Source: Lachnospiraceae bacterium UBA4380 (lineage in GTDB: Bacteria; Bacillota; Clostridia; Lachnospirales; Lachnospiraceae). From it: 8,466 bases of DNA. Positions within the stretch are counted from its first letter, which is position 1, and every line of letters starts with the position of its first letter. The stretch is from NCBI GenBank assembly GCA_002390025.1, contig DGRU01000110.1:6458-14923 (forward strand), written 5' to 3'. The position numbers were made by a program, and so were the translations under genes. Below, piece after piece: positions 4,918-8,466 of the stretch. The notes under the pieces were generated by a model. It did not search any database. It had not been told where the DNA came from and saw nothing but the letters and a program-made list of their open reading frames with translations.

Positions 4918-5265
4918 CTACTCTCCTGCGTCATGATCTGTGATCTTTCCCGAGAAAGTACTGTCCCAGGGATTTTTGCCCTGTCCTTCCAGCAACTGTT
5001 TCGACTTGGTTCTTGAAGCCGAACTTTGCTGCTGCATTGCAAGATTACCTGCAGCGTTGACAAGTTCCAGTTCATCTAAACTGAGTTGCCGGGCCTGAGT
5101 CTTCCTGTTGCTGATCTCATTACTGATCCCAGCGCTCCGATCCCGGAAATCCTGCTCTGAAATTGATTTCTTTGTGTTTCCAAAAAGCTGATTCCGCAGC
5201 CGGTCTTTGAGATCGGTCTCGCCGGAAAAATCAACTTTATTGAAAAACTGTTCCACCTTACTCAT
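4918..5265 (-). CDS. 115-aa protein with double-glycine-leader-like motif, family not recognised
   Basis: The start is taken at ATG 5263-5265 (MSKVEQFFNKVDF) because AGGTGAG lies at 5269-5275; an ATG ten codons earlier has no ribosome site. Residues 1-60 are charged and mostly helical (LKDRLRNQLFG near 19-29). At 61-73 the sequence LSLDELELVNAAG closely resembles the end of double-glycine and Nif11-type leader peptides (LSxxELxxVxGG), with A-G in place of G-G. The remaining 42 residues are hydrophilic, rich in Ser, Gln, Lys and Asp, and contain no cysteine, so a lanthionine-type core is excluded. It could be a peptide precursor cleaved after A-G, or a small regulatory protein that merely keeps this helix. 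No transporter or modifying enzyme is in view. The gene is monocistronic with its own terminator, and it lies between the sigma factor and the FecR-domain gene on the opposite strand. Confidence 0.7.
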   Translation of the reverse strand: MSKVEQFFNKVDFSGETDLKDRLRNQLFGNTKKSISEQDFRDRSAGISNEISNRKTQARQLSLDELELVNAAGNLAMQQQSSASRTKSKQLLEGQGKNPWDSTFSGKITDHDAGE

Positions 5266-5450
5266 CTTCTCACCTGCGGCTGTTTTTCTACTCATAAGTC
5301 AAAAGGACATACTTAACCTTACCACTATAAATATTTATACGCCACTAAAAAATATAATCCACGTAAAAATAAAGAATTGATTAAATTGAGCAATCGGCAT
5401 ATTTGTAAAAAAAATAAGACGTAAAAGCACTGCGAACTATGTATGAAACC
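5266..5450. other. AT-rich intergenic stretch, no gene seen
   Basis: This stretch presumably holds the promoter of the minus-strand 115-aa gene. TATAAA-like and TATATT-like hexamers are present on that strand, but none has a convincing -35 partner, so no promoter is called. No RNA gene or ORF with a ribosome site is visible. Confidence 0.5.
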
Positions 5451-5454
5451 CTCT

Positions 5455-5612
5455 TCCACAGCCAAATGAAAAGTTCTGTGGCAGCACTAAAAAACCTCAA
5501 TGGCAGCGATACGAAACCTCAGTGGAAGCCATATGAAAATTTCTATGGCAGCCCTGTAAAAGCTTCAGTGGCAGCCATGTGAAAAACTCTGTGGCAGCCT
5601 TGTGAAGCCCCC
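5455..5612. repeat. 22-23-bp tandem repeat array, about seven units
   Basis: The block GTGGCAGCC recurs with GGCAGC (or a near match) at about 5457, 5480, 5502, 5524, 5547, 5570 and 5593, spaced 22-23 bases. Between them are blocks like ATGTGAAAAACTC. The consensus is roughly (A/T)GTGGCAGCCATATGAAAA plus C-rich bases. The first unit is the most degenerate. It lies between the divergent 115-aa gene and the FecR-domain gene. A 38-codon plus-strand frame at 5466-5582 has no ribosome site and only reflects the repeat. Confidence 0.9.
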
Positions 5613-5655
5613 TTTATAATGAAAAAAAGCAATATTTATACTCTTTAAACAACTC

Positions 5656-5690
5656 CATGAAAAGTTCGGATTTCTGCCGATTTTTTCATG
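5656..5690. promoter_or_regulatory. 14-bp imperfect inverted repeat upstream of a candidate promoter
   Basis: CATGAAAAGTTCGG (5656-5669) and CCGATTTTTTCATG (5677-5690) pair with two mismatches around a 7-base loop. It ends where the candidate -35 region of the FecR-domain gene begins, which suits an operator, although its T-rich right arm could also act as a weak terminator for transcripts entering from the left. Confidence 0.45.
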
Positions 5691-5719
5691 TACAACCGTA
5701 TATATTAATGTAGTATAAT
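5691..5719 (+). promoter_or_regulatory. Candidate promoter of the FecR-domain gene
   Basis: A consensus TATAAT at 5714-5719 is preceded at 17 bases by TACAAC (5691-5696), a poor match to TTGACA. CAACCGTA in this region loosely recalls ECF promoter elements, but no proper AAC / CGTC pair at the usual spacing is found. Transcription from here would give a leader of about 280 bases. Confidence 0.4.
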
Positions 5720-5740
5720 CTTTTTATACAACCTGAATTC

Positions 5741-5812
5741 ATTACTGAAAGAAAGTATAGCAGATTATTAATAGTAATTACTGAAAGAAGGTATAGCAAA
5801 TTATTAATAACG
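5741..5812. repeat. 36-bp tandem duplication in the FecR-gene leader
   Basis: Units 5741-5776 and 5777-5812 are near-identical. Both begin ATTACTGAAAGAA and contain GTATAGCA and TTATTAATA, and they diverge slightly at the end. They lie downstream of the candidate promoter, in the presumed leader. Confidence 0.9.
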
Positions 5813-5856
5813 CATGACGGATTATCCGCGGCTCACAAATGATAACTGCTTGCCAA

Positions 5857-5978
5857 AAATCTGTTGTTTTAAAATCTGTTATCCCCAAAATTGTTATCCC
5901 CAAAATTGTTATCCCTAAAAATGATATCCCAAGATTTATTATCCCAAAATATGTTATCCCAAATCTGTTGTTTTAAAA
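5857..5978. repeat. Six exact-period 15-bp repeats bounded by 18-bp direct repeats
   Basis: TATCCC recurs at 5880, 5895, 5910, 5925, 5940 and 5955, always 15 bases apart. The first two units are identical (TATCCCCAAAATTGT) and the others drift. The array is bracketed by identical 18-bp direct repeats, AAATCTGTTGTTTTAAAA, at 5857-5874 and 5961-5978, the second of which overlaps the last unit. It ends 30 bases before the ATG of the FecR-domain gene. A TGA at 5922-5924 shows that the array is not an in-frame extension of that gene. Confidence 0.93.
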
Positions 5979-6008
5979 CTGTCATCTGAAAAAAGGAAGA
6001 ACACCCCT

Positions 6009-8466
6009 ATGAAAACGTCTTTTTGCAAGCGTCTTTTCAACATTCCCTTCGTCCTGGCCTTTACCATGCTGCTCGCGATGACTGTCATGGCGGAGTCCTA
6101 CACGGCGACCACCATGCGGCTGCTTCATTATGAAGGAACCGTAGAGATCGAGGATGAATCCGGCAAGTCAGGTCTGGTCATGGAGAACATCCGCTTCAAC
6201 AGCGGGCAGTCGCTGCACACCGGAGCGGCCAGCAGCGCTTCCGTCGGGATGGATTCCACCAAGATTGTCACTTTGGACGAGAACACAAAGGTAAAGTTCA
6301 CCAAGAAGTCCAAAGAGATGCAGCTCTCCCTCTCGGAAGGAAGCTTTTTTCTTGACGTCAGCGAGAAGCTGGGAGGCGATGAATCGCTGGATATCAAGAC
6401 TTCAACGATGACAGTCGGAATCCGCGGAACGATCGTGGTCGTCTCCACTTATCCCTTAGAGGAATATCAGAAAAGGCTGTCAGAGAAAGCTGCCGGCGGA
6501 CAGGCCGCAGCGGAACAGGCCGCAGAGGGTCAGGCGGCGGCAAGTCAGGCTGCCGGTGCAGAGGAAGCCTCCCTCTCGTCTCTGGAAGAGACCATCCTGC
6601 AGACCTCCGAGGCCAACGGCGGTGTCGTGTCTGTGATCGGCGTCCTGGAAGGAAAGGTCCAGATGGACTATCAGGATGAGACCGGCAAAAACATCAAGCT
6701 CGATGTCTCCGGCGGACAGAAGGCCACCCTGCTGGATTCCGACGACAACGGCAAGGCGGATGTGACTCCGGAAGTCAATAAAGTGGACTTCGATGATATT
6801 TTCGAGGCGGCCCGCAAAGAGATTCAGGACAACCCCGAGCTGCAGAAGCGGCTCAAGGACACCGGACTGGATCTTCCCGGCACTACCGATGATCTTTCCT
6901 CCAACCCTGCAAACGGGAACTGGACCTATAACGGCCATGTAACTGTCATTGCCCAGAGCGCCAGTAAGATGTATGACGGCCAGCCCCTCACCCGCAGGTC
7001 GGATGTACTTGTACAGGGCCTTCCCTCCGGCTTTACTTTCGATGCAGCCGCGGGCGGCACACGCACCGATGCAGGTTCAGGCGACAATCCGGTCCAGAAC
7101 TTTGCAATCTATAACCGGAACCGCGAAAACGTCACCAGTCATTTCACAAATATTGAAAAAATATCCGGAAAGCTGATTATCGACCCCGCGCCCCTGACCG
7201 CCTGGAGCGGCAGCGCAAGCAAGGTCTATGACGGGACGCCTCTGACCAGCACGGAGACAAAGCTGACTTTTTCTCCCGGATATGAAAAAACAAACTACGC
7301 CCGGAAGAATCTGTCCTATGTCGTTACAGGAAGAGGATCCGCCTCAACTGGCAGATCAACATCCGGAAATGCATCAGGAAGTTCATCAGGAAATACAACA
7401 GGCCTTGCTGACAGCCAGACCCTTTACGGCATCTGCGGCACGGTCCTGGTGCACGGCAGCAACCCTCTCACAGGGGAGATCAAAGAGATCTACCTGGTCG
7501 CAGGTCAGAAGCTGACCGTCCACCTGTCCGACAAGGATCAGGAAGCCAGTATCGAGTATGTTATTGAGACCATCACCGAGGACCAGGTTCCCGAAGATAT
7601 CCTCCGCATCTATGGGGACAATCCCGAGATCCTGACCCAGGCCTGTGCCGAGACGGGATGGGATGCCGAGAAACTCAACAAGAGGATCCAGACTCTCCCG
7701 CCCCTTGACACCAGGAGCAGCGACGTAAACGGCGTCAAGATGGACAGCCAGACAACTGAGAACCTGATGGAGGACTGCACAAATGTGCGGATCACCATCG
7801 ATACAGAGGGCACCAATTACAACAACAGGGCACTGAACAAGGAAGAAGCCCATTACACACCCATGAAGGCCGATCCTTCCATCAAGATCATCACCAACGC
7901 TTCCATCACTGATGTCGGCACGATCCCGAATTCTTTTACCATTGATTGGGGCTCTGCCAATAAAGACAATTACAAGCTGTCCGAGGAATATGGCACGCTG
8001 ACCGTGACCCCCGCTTCGGCAGTCGTCAAGACCGGCTCCGCCGAAAAAGTCTATGACGGCACCCCGCTGACCAACAGCGAGGCCTCTATCTCCGGCCTTG
8101 TCCACGGCGAGACCGCCAAAGTCACGGCAACAGGTTCCATCACCAATGTGGGCAGCAAATCCAACTCCTACTCCATCGACTGGGGCAGCGCAAAAGAAAA
8201 GAACTATGATGTCAGCAGTCAGACCGGTACTCTCCGGGTGACCGGAAATGACGCGCAGATTTCCATCAAAGTCTCTGTATCCGGCAAGACCTACGACGGT
8301 AAACCTCTGGATATCGATACGGTCGTGACCTCAGGAGATTCCGCCGAGACCGCCTCGAAAAAACAGGTTGCCGCCGCTGGCGCTCCCGCCGAAAATGAGA
8401 CCGCCTCGAAAAAACAGGTTGCCGCCACTGGCTCCCCCGCCGAAAATGAGACTGCCTCAAAGAAAC
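6009..8466 (+). CDS. Secreted FecR-domain surface protein with YDG/MBG-type repeats, incomplete at right edge
   Basis: 819 codons are visible with no stop; the gene runs off the window. AGGAAG lies about nine bases before the ATG. Residues 1-28 are a signal peptide (KR, hydrophobic core, cleavage after VMA). Residues about 36-146 are a FecR-type domain (LLHYEGTVEI, SLSEGSFFLDVS, MTVGIRGTIVVVS). A Gln/Ala-rich insert follows (about 160-185), then the FecR end (VSVIGVLEGKVQM, VSGGQKATL). From about 315 come YDG/MBG-type domains marked by KMYDGQPL (320), KVYDGTPL (405), KVYDGTPL (680) and KTYDGKPL (760), ending in motifs like GTLTVTPA. The second is interrupted by a Ser/Gly-rich stretch and a FecR-like segment (about 440-570), and the fourth by 17-residue repeats. 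FecR domains sense and relay envelope signals to ECF sigma factors; YDG/MBG domains build adhesin-like stalks. Its anchor lies beyond the window. Confidence 0.9.
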   Translation, partial: MKTSFCKRLFNIPFVLAFTMLLAMTVMAESYTATTMRLLHYEGTVEIEDESGKSGLVMENIRFNSGQSLHTGAASSASVGMDSTKIVTLDENTKVKFTKKSKEMQLSLSEGSFFLDVSEKLGGDESLDIKTSTMTVGIRGTIVVVSTYPLEEYQKRLSEKAAGGQAAAEQAAEGQAAASQAAGAEEASLSSLEETILQTSEANGGVVSVIGVLEGKVQMDYQDETGKNIKLDVSGGQKATLLDSDDNGKADVTPEVNKVDFDDIFEAARKEIQDNPELQKRLKDTGLDLPGTTDDLSSNPANGNWTYNGHVTVIAQSASKMYDGQPLTRRSDVLVQGLPSGFTFDAAAGGTRTDAGSGDNPVQNFAIYNRNRENVTSHFTNIEKISGKLIIDPAPLTAWSGSASKVYDGTPLTSTETKLTFSPGYEKTNYARKNLSYVVTGRGSASTGRSTSGNASGSSSGNTTGLADSQTLYGICGTVLVHGSNPLTGEIKEIYLVAGQKLTVHLSDKDQEASIEYVIETITEDQVPEDILRIYGDNPEILTQACAETGWDAEKLNKRIQTLPPLDTRSSDVNGVKMDSQTTENLMEDCTNVRITIDTEGTNYNNRALNKEEAHYTPMKADPSIKIITNASITDVGTIPNSFTIDWGSANKDNYKLSEEYGTLTVTPASAVVKTGSAEKVYDGTPLTNSEASISGLVHGETAKVTATGSITNVGSKSNSYSIDWGSAKEKNYDVSSQTGTLRVTGNDAQISIKVSVSGKTYDGKPLDIDTVVTSGDSAETASKKQVAAAGAPAENETASKKQVAATGSPAENETASKK
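8346..8466 (+). repeat. 51-bp in-frame tandem repeat in the surface protein gene
   Basis: Units start at 8346, 8397 and 8448 (the last cut by the window edge). Each encodes 17 residues, ETASKKQVAAAGAPAEN, with Thr and Ser replacing two Ala in the second copy. The first two units are nearly identical at DNA level. The repeat interrupts the fourth YDG/MBG domain shortly after VVTSG. Exact multiples of three keep the frame, so copy number could vary without breaking the protein. Confidence 0.93.

Noticed and set aside
4360..4943. Three plus-strand frames of 70-89 codons across the 52-bp array
   Set aside because: They share peptide fragments only because the DNA repeats, and each is broken by frame changes between units; none has a ribosome site.
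4725..4943. Degraded transposase or insertion sequence
   Set aside because: No transposase motifs were found in any frame, and no terminal inverted repeats bound the region.
5466..5582. 38-codon plus-strand frame in the 22-23-bp array
   Set aside because: No ribosome site, and composition follows the tandem repeat.
5857..5978. CRISPR array
   Set aside because: Units are contiguous 15-mers without unique spacers, and no cas gene is present. The other arrays were rejected for the same reason: no repeat-spacer alternation.
7386..8105. Long minus-strand open frame opposite the FecR-domain gene
   Set aside because: The opposite strand encodes clear YDG/MBG motifs in a continuous frame from 6009 to the window end; the minus frame is its shadow. 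The same holds for the minus frames at 6128-6448 and 6480-6938.

Overview
The window looks like a chromosomal stretch from a low-to-moderate GC Clostridia-type Firmicute, probably of the Lachnospiraceae kind. This is inferred from AGGAG-type ribosome binding sites, TTG start usage, intrinsic terminators with UUCG loops, a receiver/winged-helix regulator of a type common in that group, and a secreted FecR-plus-YDG/MBG surface protein. No database search was possible, so the taxonomy is a judgement by eye. The genes are GC-balanced and the intergenic DNA is AT-rich and strikingly repetitive.

Layout, left to right. 1-335: REP-like palindromes with the core GGGACGGTTCC, six or so in one orientation facing three in the other; the last one doubles as a minus-strand terminator. 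338-1638 (minus): a translationally coupled pair, an unknown 163-aa protein followed by an atypical response regulator whose phospho-acceptor Asp is replaced by Glu. 1733-1816: a 35-bp inverted repeat related to the palindromes at the left edge. 1825-2511 (minus): a PPP-family metallophosphatase starting at TTG. 2825-3298 (minus): a small S24/S26-type peptidase with a Ser-His active site. These last two genes share the same promoter motif and both have ~25-bp tandem duplications in their leaders. 3468-3642: an 11/22-bp phased repeat array. 3799-4344 (plus): an ECF-type sigma factor followed by a terminator. 4475-4850: a ~52-bp repeat array. 4918-5265 (minus): a 115-aa protein carrying a double-glycine-leader-like motif, with its own terminator. 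5266-6008: intergenic DNA holding a 22/23-bp array, a hairpin, a candidate promoter, a 36-bp duplication and six units of a 15-bp repeat. 6009 to the right edge (plus, incomplete): a large secreted FecR-domain protein with YDG/MBG-type repeats.

Working together: the ECF sigma factor and the FecR-domain surface protein suggest a cell-surface signalling pair, although a leader-like peptide gene on the opposite strand and 1.66 kb separate them. The regulator, the phosphatase and the peptidase are all signalling or processing functions, but nothing in the sequence proves that they form one pathway. The most unusual property of the window is that almost every intergenic gap is filled by its own short tandem-repeat family (periods near 11/22, 15, 22-23, 25-26, 36, 43 and 52 bp), most of them next to gene starts.
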